Below, one piece after another: positions 48,075 to 58,469 of a stretch of DNA of 64,000 nt. Both the position numbers and the translations under genes were made by a program. The DNA is from Trichosphaerium sp. ATCC 40318 (Eukaryota > Discosea > Flabellinia > Trichosidae): the NCBI GenBank assembly GCA_038496445.1, contig JALMLS010000525.1:62001-126000 (forward strand). The letters run 5' to 3'. Below the pieces are notes generated by a model, which was not told the origin of the DNA, made no database searches, and saw only the letters and a list, made by a program, of their open reading frames with translations. Within the stretch, counting starts at the first letter, position 1, and every line of letters begins with the position of its first letter.

Positions 48075-50000
48075 ATTTATGAGCGCAGAAACGAAATAGC
48101 GTAAATCAGTTCATTGAAAAGAATTATAAAGTTTATTTGGAACTAAACCGTTTCTAGTAATTTTCTTGATAAAACTATGAACGTACCAAACAATCAAATC
48201 ATAGAAACAAACGTACAAGCAACCACAACAGCTTGAACAAAGAAAACAAACAAACCCCTCGTCTCAACTTAAAAACGTGCATGTCAAAGAACAAGAACAA
48301 CAACGATAAAACTCACATTAATCTCGTTGTAATTGGTCATGTCGATGCAGGTAAATCAACAACATGCGGTCACTTGATCTTCAAATGTGGTGGTGTCGAC
48401 AAGAGGAGAATGCAATTGTTGGAACAAAAGGCTGAAGAAAAGGGCATGAAGTCATTTGCTTACGCTTTCGTCATGGACAACACTGAAGAAGAACAATCTC
48501 GTGGAGTCACAATCAAAACAACAACCAAGCAATTCTTCACGAACAACTACCACGTAAGTCACTTTTGATTAATTACAGCGCCTCTGGAACCTTTTTTCTG
48601 ACTTGTTGCTTAGTTTACGATCATTGATGCTCCTGGGCACCAAGATTTCATCAAGAATATGATCACTGGTACCTCCCAAGCCGACTCGGCATTGCTTGTC
48701 GTGCCAGCAACAAAGGGAGAGTTCGAAACTTCCATCTCTACCAATGGACAAACTCGCCAACATGCTTTGCTCGCTTACACTCTTGGTGTCAAGCAATTGA
48801 TTGTTGGTGTAAACAAGATGGACGCAAAGACTGTCAACTACGCTGAATCCAGATACAAGGAAATTGTCGCTGAAGTCTCAGCCTTTTTGAAAAAGTACGT
48901 TCAACAACATTGAGTTTTTTTTTATCCACTAACCTTTTGCGCAGGATTGGGTTCAACATTAAGCGTGTTCCTTTCGTTCCTATCTCTGGATTCGCTGGCG
49001 ATAACATGACGGAGAAATCAAGCAACATGTCATGGTGGAAGGGCCCAACATTGCTCGAAGCACTTGACAACTTGAAGCCTCCAAAGCGTCCTACAAACAA
49101 GCCATTGAGAATGCCAATTCAAAGTGTCTACAAAATCAACGGTGTCGGTACTGTTGTCGCTGGGCGCATCGAAGCAGGTCTTATCAAAGTCGGCCAAAAG
49201 GTGAAACTCGCACCGTCTGGTTTAACGGCTGAAGTGAGATCTATCGAGATGCACCATACCCAGATGACGCAGGCTGGTCCTGGTGACAATGTAGGTGTAA
49301 ACTTGAGAGGTGTCTCTGTAAAGCAAGTAGAACGTGGTACAGTCATTGGTGAGATTGGTGCTTCGGTACCTCTTGCTGAAGTGACTGAATTCGTTGCTCA
49401 AATCATCATCATGCACCACCCAAAGAAGATCTTTGCTGGATACAGCCCGGTCCTTGGTAAGTTTTCTTTTTAGCTTTCTCTGTTTTAATACTTATGTTTC
49501 TTCTTTTCTAGACATTCACACTGCTCATATTGCGTGCCGCTTTGCCGAACTCTTGACAAAGCTTGATCGCAAGACGAACGAAGTGACAGAAAAGAACCCT
49601 GCTTATCTCAAAAAAGGAGACTCTGCAATGGTGCGCTTGATTCCTACCAAGCCACTTTGTTGTGAAGCCTTCAAAGATATGCCTCCTCTTGGTCGTTTTG
49701 CAATCCGCGATATGAACAAGGTACCTTTTCTTTAGTTTAACTACTCACATCGCTGTTCCTTCACGTGCTTACTTTTTATGTCTAGACTGTGGCTGTAGGT
49801 GTCATCAAATCAGTTACCAAGAAGGTTCAAGATGCTTGAAAAACAATGAGCTTTTTGCTTTGGATCGTGTTCCTCAAAGCAAAACAACAAATCAAATAAA
49901 ATCCTTTTTTTTAGACCCTTAAACACTCTATTGGTTCTTTGTTCAACTGTCACTTACTCAACCTTGTAATATTGTCTACAATACTGCTTGTAACACGTGT
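48075..50000 (+). repeat. Inverted duplication arm 2 (EF-1alpha gene and flanks)
   Basis: Reverse-orientation partner of 17035-18965. It keeps the same intron positions and nearly the same intron text. Downstream it lacks a short insert present in arm 1 (CCTTTATTCAACCCTGT-like), and both arms diverge soon after the shared TTGTAACA text. Confidence 0.85.
48281..49839 (+). CDS. Translation elongation factor 1-alpha, copy 2
   Basis: Five exons (48281-48553, 48614-48894, 48945-49456, 49512-49720, 49786-49839) have exactly the lengths of copy 1 (273, 281, 512, 209, 54 nt), giving 442 aa. All five GTPase motifs and the tRNA-binding domains II and III are intact. It is nearly identical to copy 1; seen differences include S for N and Y for F near residue 258 and TGA instead of TAA. 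Both copies look functional, so the duplication is recent or is kept uniform by gene conversion. The start is the ATG before SKNKNN; the in-frame text before it begins with TTG only. Confidence 0.95.
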
Positions 50001-50261
50001 AAAAGCAAGTGCTAACAATCCCTGTAAAACATGTTCTAAAAGTTGTTGGCTGTTGCAGAACCTAGTAAACGCACACAATATTATCACTTTGATTTTATTA
50101 TTAAATACATTTTTGTACATTATCCTTTTGTATCACCTCGTATGCGTTATAACACCGTGGTGGTAATTTTTTTTGAGCAAAGATTATTGTTTATCTGATC
50201 AGCATAAAATTTGCTCTACATCTAGCTTTGACGCTGTGGTTCGTTGAAAGACTTGATTGAT

Positions 50262-53034
50262 TCAATGCCATCTTTCTCTGCCTCTTACACTTGATGTTTG
50301 TAATAAATCTCCACCCCATAATGTGTACTTATCAAATACAGAAGGTGGAGCTGAATTGCTTAAAAGCTGACTTACTTCTGCTAAAGATAATTTTGGTTTT
50401 TTTGTCGTTTTTGGCTTTGATAGTGTTTCCCATTCTTGCGCTGTTGGTAGCTTTCTATGTGACATGTCATATGGTTCTGGCAATGTATTACAACGTAGAG
50501 GAGATATTGATTTCGTATTTAAGATTGTTTCAAGTTGGTTAGGCTTAAGTGAAGACATCGTGTTATGACCTTCGAAGTATGTTGTCAAAGAAACACTTTC
50601 CTCTTCTGAAGATGCCCTGGCAACTGATTCGTATACTGTATACGATCGATCAGGTTTTGCATCTCTTTTATGTTTTACACGTATTATAAATCTAGGTAGT
50701 ATCCTATTCTTTTTATACAACGCCTATCAATAAACGGTCAATAAAAAAAAAACCAAGAAAAAAACCAAAAAAAAAGAAAGAAGAAAAGAAGAAACAAAGC
50801 TTTGTTTGTTGTAGTCCTCCTCAGGATTTTTCTCATGTTTATCGAGACAAAAACCAAAGATAAAAAAGGAGCTGACCAACTCATTAGTGTTGAAGCTGAC
50901 AACACCTTACGTAAAAGCATGGAGGTTTTAACAACAGAAAATCTAAAAAAGACACAAAAGAAGAAAATGTTTGTTGTTACCATTTCGTTGTATTTAAATC
51001 GATCTGCATCTTCCAGATCGACAAGTGGTTCGCCTTTTGAATTAACTAATAATCAATTAAATCAAATAAAAACATTGACAGTTTACAGCAAACACTCTAA
51101 GATTTAAGTAGGTACCTAAAGCGTAATGTGATTGGTACGTAAGTCTTCTTGTTGGACTTCCTTTCACAAAAGGAAACGTATTGCCTGGTATCACAAAACA
51201 AAGGCACATCACTTTCTCTTCTGGGTGATGAGGACTGTGAGGAGCCATATTTTCGAAAGAATATTGTCCACTATGCGAAAAGTACATCCCTGGAAAAGAA
51301 CAAAAAATCAGAAAAGAAAAAACAAAGATAAAACAATTGATCTTTTTCAATTTTTGGACACGTGCCTTTACCAAAAATGCCGTCATGATCGAAATTACAT
51401 TCACTTAGATTTAACCTTTTACAAAATTGCCATATTTCTTTTGAAGAAGAACCACCGTAAAGCATAGGCACTACTTTTACCTAATTTTTTTTGGATTAAT
51501 ATTTTGTAATGAAAGGTTTGTTTTTCAGTTTTTACGTACACCTGACGTTGTATTCCATGTGAATTGACTTTTAAAGATATCCCAATTTTCTAAGGTATGA
51601 TTACAAGTATGCACATGTTTTACTACTGTATTCCAATCTAAAAGAAACAAATAAACAATTTGCCAAAAAAAAAAATAGGTAAAAAAAAAAATCAAGTTTT
51701 TTCAAATCAGCGCTCTTTTCTACTTCGTGAAGTACTGTGGAGATTAAAAATATTTCGACGTACCTGTTATAAGGTCATTACGCTTGCTATGTCTAAGGAC
51801 TTGTACTTTATGTAACTCTGAAGATAAGCAGTGTTCGAAGCTATCTGAAAAAAAAAAAATTCAGCAATCTAATTTCCGGAAATAGTAGCTCACCTTGCAT
51901 GCCTACATTATGAACCTAAAACAAATAGAAAATAAGATAATGATCATACTATTGAATTCATATAACTATATATGACGTTACGTACTGCTATCGCACGTGT
52001 TAAAACGAGATTATTGAAATCTAGTCTATCAAGAAGAGTTTTTAGTTGTTGGTATGTCTCTCGATGTCTTATTCCCTTGACTTTATCAAATACGACGCGA
52101 GCCCACGTTCCATTTTCTGTAAGAAAAAATATCAATCACACGAGCATGCATCAAAAACATAACAACAAGGACTGTACAGAGCTGTTTCTTTAGATGATGT
52201 GCTTACTTTTTGATCGCCAATGTTTTGCATTTAAAAATGCGCTTGACCAAACCCAAGGAGAATGTTCTCGTGTAGTAAGGCGTAGCCGAATAGCTGCAGC
52301 ATCAAGCTAAGCATTTAATTAAATAAAAATCCCGTGAGTAAAACAGAAGAGGAAGTACCACGATCATCGTGAAGTTTACTCTTAAAAAAATCACGCAAAT
52401 TGAAAAAAAAACAACCAAAATTGTTCACTTTTCATTAGTCTTACCTGTGATACTCTCGTGAGAGTACGAAACTCTTCGTGATCGCTATCGTAAAATTCGA
52501 GATCAAATGATTCTTTGAGGTTGTAATTCTTTCGTAGTTGGCGTTTAATCGATTGTACAGAGTCTATTTGAACCTAAAAGTAGAATTATAAAACAAAAAA
52601 AAAAAAGATACAAACGTACGAGTATAATGTCTCTTACGCCATTAAGAGACACTAAAGCCTGTTCTAGCTTATATCGCTTCGAAGCACTTACATCCAAAAA
52701 TTTTATTTAGCCCACGTGTTACGAAAAGACGTTTTGACGCAAAATAAGGAAAGAACGAAACAAAACAACGCTACTATCGATGGGGAAAAAGAAAACAAAA
52801 AAAAAGATTGCAAAAAAAGTTTGTAAGTTACTTACGAATAGAGTTACGCTTCCCACGTGATGATGCGCTATTCACTCTCTTTGGTATAGACTTTGTTTTG
52901 TTTTTAGCGTGTTTTTGAGGTACAGCAAAGGAGCTTCGTTTATGAAGAAAGCGTGATAACCTCCTCTTTGAAGGAGATTTTACAGAAGACATTGATGTTT
53001 TCCTTTGGGTTTCTATCTGGCCTGTACCTGCCAT
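50262..53034 (-). CDS. PARP-fold (ADP-ribosyltransferase-like) protein
   Basis: Multi-exon gene from MAGTGQIETQRKTSMSS at 53034 to TGA at 50262-50264. The N-terminus is very basic and Ser-rich. A middle region (LVSLNGVRDIILVQIDSVQS and onward) is alpha/beta but unnamed. The PARP catalytic fold follows: PMLYGGSSSKEIWQFCKRLN, CNFDHDGIFGKGMYFSHSGQ, a VMCLCFVIPG strand, then RFKYNEM spliced to ALYKKNRILPRFIIRV, the classic final strand. In the usual H-Y-E triad, Tyr (GMYFS) and Glu (YNE) are kept, but the His of LFHGT is Gly here (LYGGS). A tail of ~130 residues follows. Mono-ADP-ribosylation or an inactive binding role are both possible. Some exon borders are approximate. Confidence 0.75.
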
Positions 53035-53846
53035 TATTCGTTGCTGTAAACGAGATGTGATTTGACTTAAAAAAGGTGTTAAATATGGCTTAATGTCTCA
53101 TTGTAAGATTGTTTACTTCCGTTGGTACTTCCATTATGACAATCAATTTATTGTCACTAATTGGAGGCGAATAAAACAGTACAGAAAAATGGTTGTTAAA
53201 AAGGCACGTGGACAAGAATTTAAAAATTGAAAATCTCAAATTAAAGATAAGGGTAAACACTGTATCTTTTTTTAATCGCAAGCAATTTCACTTTGAGAAC
53301 GAAAAAGATGTGACAGCTTTGTTTGCAAAAAAATAGTACTACATAGCCGAGATTAATGCTTTAGTGATACTGCGCGGTGTACGCTGCTATAATGACCCTA
53401 ATTACTGTACAACGTTATAAACTCGCGTTACTATGCCTTTGATATTACAATAGCGTCCGCCGACATCTTTTCAAACGCCTGTATTTGATTGGAATGTCTA
53501 GCTCTAATCAAGTTACATTTTGGCGCACATCCCTAATCATTACGTGAACATATATTTTAGGTAATACCTAGCCTTCAATTAATCGCTTGCGTGAGGTGCG
53601 CTTTCATATCTTACGATAACGTGGCCACAAGAACCTCAAAATAACAACAAAAAAAAAAGGCGATTAAAAAACCAACAAAAGTCTTACTGTTTTTTGTTTA
53701 TTATCGAGAATGAGGTTTATGTTTCATGTGGACTCTTCTGTACTTAATATAGAGTCAATTAGCAACCACTGGGACGCAAAACTGTTGAGATTTAAAACAA
53801 TTCCACTAAACAATTGTCTTGCAACTTTTTTATTAAACTGAGATGC
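53035..53846. other. Intergenic stretch, nothing firm
   Basis: About 0.8 kb upstream of the PARP-like gene and downstream of the sulfatase. A CAG acceptor just before the PARP start (~53043) hints at an upstream non-coding exon. The minus-strand frame at 53090-53281 is not supported. Confidence 0.4.
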
Positions 53847-55782
53847 TTAATTTTCAGCTTTCATCCATGGTCTCCATGCGTGGTATGGCTCCGACACGAG
53901 CCCCAAAGGGCATTTACTGCAAGCGTAATCGGGTCCTTGATACGGTGCAACCCATTGCATTGGAGTCACCATATCAGATGCGTAGTATTTCAGTCTATCA
54001 GTGAGCTGAGCAACCTTTGCAGCGTTGGCAGCAGAAACATCATTTTTTTCGTTTGGATCTTTGTCAAGGTCGAACAAGTACACGTGACCAGATGTCTTCT
54101 TGTTAGGGAGGTCATAGCACTCGCTAAGAAGTTTCCAATTACCGATACGAATAGCTGCCTGTCAAAAACAGTCAGTACGAAAACGGCTTAAAGAGTTTCT
54201 TCGTGCCTTTGGTTTTCCAGCCTGACCTGCTGAACATAGAGGATTGATGTTGTACAGAACTTCAGTTCTTGGAGAAGGTGTTCCTTTAGTTAAGGACTCC
54301 CAGATATCATATCCTAAGCAGTGTTGGGAAGGTGAATGAACAAAAAAACAATATTTACCATCTAGTGCTTTGTTTTTGGATACTGATCCACCCACCAAGT
54401 TAACAAGCGTTGGTAACCAATCTGTCACGTGGTAAAGTTCATGAGAGATGGTACCTGGATTGGGAAGAAGAGGCGAATACAAAAACGCAGGTACATGCGT
54501 TCCACCCTGAAAACACGGATTAGTAATTTAATCAATCAAAAGATCTACAAACTTGCCTCCCAAAGTTGCGTTTTAGCGCCACGCAGTGGATAATTTCTTA
54601 TCTCTGCTGCCTGTCCTTGACCAGGAGCACCATTATCGCTTGTGAAAACGATCTAAGAAACGTGTTAGTTACTGAAAACAGCAAGTCTTTTCGTGCTAGT
54701 GTATTTTTCATGAGATCATTCTTCTCAAGCGCAGCGTATATGTCACCAATCATATCATCCAGGCACGAAATCATCCCAAGGAGTATCTTAGGATCTCCTG
54801 TAGCATCAGGATAAAGATCTATCACAATTGTTAATCAAAATAATCGAAGAGATAACTAACCTTGGTATTTCTTGTCCACTTGCATAGGTGCATGCACGTT
54901 TTGGAAAGGAAGGTACAAGAAAAATGGATCTTTATCTTTCGCACGTTCCTCTAGATATTCTACTGCTCTATCACGAATGATATAGGCACTGTAAGTTCCA
55001 TTTGCTGTAATATCGATAGTGTTGTTTGTATTCCAATCGTAACCAAGGTATTTGTTCTTGACAGTACCATGCTCTAGTTTTAATATTAGTTACGAGCAGA
55101 AACAACAAAACCTCAAACCTGAGCAAGCCGCTGCCACATGTCCATAGTATGAACCACATCCTTGATAGTAACCCACTTGTGAGTCGAATCCTCGCGAATT
55201 AGGTACATAATCAGACGTGTACATTCCCAAGTGCCACTGAGTAATAACGTTAAAACAAAGATCACAAAAGGAGGGAAAAAATAACAAAACACGTGCCTTG
55301 CCGAATAGTGCAGTTTTGTAACCGGCTTCTTTCATGTTTTCTGCTAGAAATACTTCGCTCTTATCAATACCCCATGGTGTGTCCCAGTATATCACGTTAG
55401 CTTGAGTACCCAATCTAATAGGATAACGCCCTAAAAGTGAAAAAAGTTTACAAACTTGTTCAAAATAGCCGACTTTGGTTTTGGAAAGTAATTTTTAGCT
55501 TACCTGTCATCAAGGCGCTTCTCGTAGGACTACATATAGGTTGAACGTAGTAATTCTTAAGTTGTATACCCCCTGTAGCGAGTTTATCGATATTTGGCGT
55601 TACGAGGCCTCTGGTAGAGTTTTGGTATCCCAATTCGTTCCATCCTAGATCGTCCTGACTTTCTTTAGTGTTTACCGTGGTAATTTGGTACGTACGGCAA
55701 CAATAAATACAATGTTTGGTTTAGCGGCTAATACAATGGCTACAAAGATAGCAGCCAACGCAAAATACTTCAGATATGCCAT
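53847..55782 (-). CDS. Arylsulfatase (type I sulfatase), secreted
   Basis: Multi-exon gene; exon 1 is 55696-55782 and the stop TAA begins at 53849 on the minus strand. The signal peptide MAYLKYFALAAIFVAIVLAA leads directly into KPNIVFIVADDLGWNELGYQ, the sulfatase start with its two metal-binding Asp. The formylglycine site is ICSPTR (C-x-P-x-R) followed by SALMTGRYPIRLG. Further marks are FGKWHLG, SRGFDSQVGYYQG, IVFTSDNGAPGQG and LYHVTDWLPTL. The overall order is like arylsulfatase B/I/J enzymes of ~500 aa. It would hydrolyse sulfate esters in the secretory route, lysosome or outside the cell; the substrate is unknown. A GTACGTACC donor splits IVA|DDLGW. Confidence 0.92.
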
Positions 55783-56228
55783 TGCTGCGTGTGCACACGT
55801 GAAAATAGTCAGTTTGTTTTCAAGGTGAAAGTTCTTTCTACTTTTTCTTAACCCAACTGTTGCTGACCTACACTGTAATATTAAGTCTGAGGCCTTGGTG
55901 CGTAATTATAGAAATGTAGTTTTTCTATTTGGGTAGAAGACTTTTCTGAGGAGTTTTTTTTTCAAAAGCGAAATCACGTGCTTGAAACGACAACCAATAT
56001 TTTAGGCACAAGTTACATTGGCGCTCAAAGTGTAACGTGCGTAGGAATGTACACATGGTTTCCCGTTACTGTATGAGGTTTTACAATACCAGTTTTGTAA
56101 GAATGGTGCCATTTCGAAGTACATTACATCAAACGTACGTCATCCCAAAGTTATAATATCCGTTTGTGAAGTCCAAACCAAAGTTAGTGAGAGACTGCTA
56201 CTCAGTGATAGTCTCCTGTAAAACGATA
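55783..56228. other. Sulfatase promoter region
   Basis: About 450 bp between the sulfatase start and the tRNA gene. Two CACGTG palindromes (~55797, ~55976) lie here. No coding frame is supported. Confidence 0.4.
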
Positions 56229-56302
56229 CGAACCCTGTGAGGTTCGAACTCACGACCTTCAGATTGAGAGTCTGATGCTCAAACCAACTGAGCTAAGGGA
56301 AC
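56229..56302 (-). tRNA. tRNA-Glu (anticodon CTC), atypical acceptor stem
   Basis: A full cloverleaf can be drawn: D stem GCTC/GAGC with loop AGTTGGTTT, anticodon stem TCAGA/TCTGA with loop CTCTCAA (anticodon CTC), T stem GTGAG/CTCAC with loop TTCGAAC, 5-nt variable loop, no intron. The acceptor halves GTTCCCT and AGGGTTC pair at 1:72 and 4:69 to 7:66, but positions 2:71 and 3:70 are T:T mismatches. It may be a degenerate copy, or the stem may tolerate or repair the mismatches. Confidence 0.8.
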
Positions 56303-57016
56303 TTCAGTTAGTCCTATTTAAAACTATAGTAGCTATACGTATAACAATAAAAACCAGTTATTCTTTTCATTGAGCTAGAAAAAGTAGGCAATAGATTAAG
56401 CAGCCTGCTTTTATTGTGATTAAGCCAGCTTGGTAAGGTGAATCGCTACAACTTACTTTCATGTTATAGTTTGAAAAGGCGTGCTACACCCCATAGTCTT
56501 ATAGAAACGAATCTCAAACGCATGGATCAAATTTTCTATGATTATCAGATATGTTAGATTCCCGCGTTCTTGTTAATCTACAATACGATATTGGAGGAAA
56601 GAATACATCTCACTCACATCACGATTCTACTTGGATCAGCATAGCCAGATACTTCCCATTATTGGAAAAAATCTCATGTCAAGAAATAAATTACAAAATA
56701 GCACTTTTCTTGAACGTTGTTCTCCGGCATTGGTAGAACATCTACTCGCTGAAGTTGCTACCCGTAGAAATCCTACTTAGTAACTACCTCTCTGTTATCA
56801 AACGCCAGTAAAATGGTATTTCTACTGTCATAACAGCACAAGAAAAAACCCTACCAGTTTGTTCTTGATCTTTTTTCGACCGGTTAAGATAACATCGCGA
56901 CGAGGGTTTTGCCGCCTGTCGTATCCTTTTTGTGTATCTATTTAACTAGATACAATGTTGAAGCGATTATTAGTGGTGTTTAATAGCACATCCTCTTTTT
57001 ATTGTAGAAATCGGCT

Positions 57017-57149
57017 AGTTGCACGGTTTTTGAAATAAAACAGCGCCTAAACGGTTCACAATACATGAACATAGCTAGCACAAGGGTTTATGGGTTTATT
57101 CAATGTGGATTATCCATATTTGAGCATTTACACTACATATTTCAGTGAA
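57017..57149 (+). repeat. Degenerate direct repeat, unit 1
   Basis: Starts AGTTGCACG and ends TTTCAGTGAA, 133 nt. Shared blocks with unit 2 include AAAACA-CGCC, ACAAG and the exact ATTATCCATATTTGAG. The spacing between units is 171 nt start to start. Confidence 0.6.
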
Positions 57150-57187
57150 CTACCAACCATACAATCTGAAAAAAGAAGTTCTCGTTT

Positions 57188-57320
57188 AGTTGCACGTTTT
57201 TTGTAACAAAACATCGCCGATAAGGTTTCCACATGTGTAAATAGCTACCACAAGCCTTAGGGAGAGTTTCGAAATGTGCATTATCCATATTTGAGTAATT
57301 GCAATAGAAATTTCAGTGAA
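57188..57320 (+). repeat. Degenerate direct repeat, unit 2
   Basis: Second 133-nt unit with the same start and end text as unit 1 and the same internal order. Neither unit has a coding frame. The origin is unknown. Confidence 0.6.
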
Positions 57321-58469
57321 GTGCACTCTGTATCCCACAATTTAGTTCTGATTAGGTTTTATGGGTATAAAATGAAATGAAAATAGTTTGTAAATTGTAG
57401 TAGTTGCAGTGTGTGCACCACGCGTGGGGCTTCCTAGCCATTTGGTCGAAAACATTTAAGGGAGTCCTCCGTCTAGCTTAGTGGGTGTATGCATTGCGAG
57501 GTGGAGTTGTTAAAGTTCCATCTTAATCCGACGTAGTGTGAAAGCTTGAATCGTTACATTAGCCAGCATGTCCTCGTAAGTAGCACGTAATTAACTTAGG
57601 AACTCGGTCTGGGCCAAGAAAATTATAAGGTCCGATATAGAGGTGAGTTCTGCCGTTAGGGAAAAGCTCTATAAAAACTTTGAGTAGGCGCTGTATAGCA
57701 GCCTATGATCGTTCTTTTTGTTCGTTTGAACCTTGAAGGCTCGCAACCTTCCCTCCGTTGTCCAAGGTAGCCCAATACCTAAAATGCGCAATGTGAACCA
57801 ACTAACGTCTGCAATGTTTAATAAAGGAAGAGAGATGAAGGCAACTACCTGGATTACTGGGAAATTTGCGAACAATTACATAAAGAAGATGGAGAAACAC
57901 TTTCAAGATTTTATACATCGGTAGCGAGCAGAGTTACAAAGATTCTGGTAAGTTTGAAAAAGAACCACGTGGATTCTTGGATAGTTATGTCAAAGGCAAA
58001 GTAATATGGCGTTGTTGTAGATGCACTTTTCGGTGGCATTGCATCACACCAGTTCGGTTGTATTGTTTGATAGACCACTGGACTTTTTACGAAACAATAA
58101 AGGGTAATGGAGAGTATTGATTTTGTTGGTCATACGTTTGAGGAAAACGGACACAAGAAGGCCTACCTTACATATAACAACGACAGTCATCACTACAAAT
58201 TAAGCATACAATGTAATGAACAGCTGAGTTCTTTTTACAGTGTATTTATTCGCCTATTTTCTGGCCGATTCTAACTTTTGGCTCGCCTTAGAAAGTGCTT
58301 TCAGATAATAGTCACAAAGTGTCAAAACTTGCACAAACAATAGTTTCAAAGTAAATCCAGCTAACCTTACATTATCGGCTAAGTAATTCGATGTAACCTA
58401 ATCCAGAGTTGTGTTCCACATTTGTCTCATGAATGTTGCTGACTGCATTTGTAACGTAAACTTCTAGCA

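Larger units (their letters stand above)
56303..58469. other. Long stretch without a supported gene; holds a degenerate tandem repeat
   Basis: About 2.2 kb. The repeat pair at 57017-57320 is listed separately. A frame near 57840-57995 (YWEICEQLHKEDGETLSRFY) is protein-like and faintly gag-like, but stops upstream prevent a call. Confidence 0.45.

Noticed and set aside
50802-51107. Plus-strand frame of 101 codons in the PARP-like gene
   Set aside because: The opposite strand encodes the conserved PARP end with matching splice sites; this frame is its shadow plus intron.
57471-57545. tRNA-like text GTCTAGCTTAGTGGGT
   Set aside because: No consistent D, anticodon and T arms could be folded.
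57840-57995. Gag-like reading (YWEICEQLHKEDGETLSRFY) suggesting a retroelement
   Set aside because: A stop lies just upstream, no protease, reverse transcriptase or terminal repeats are nearby, and the resemblance is weak.
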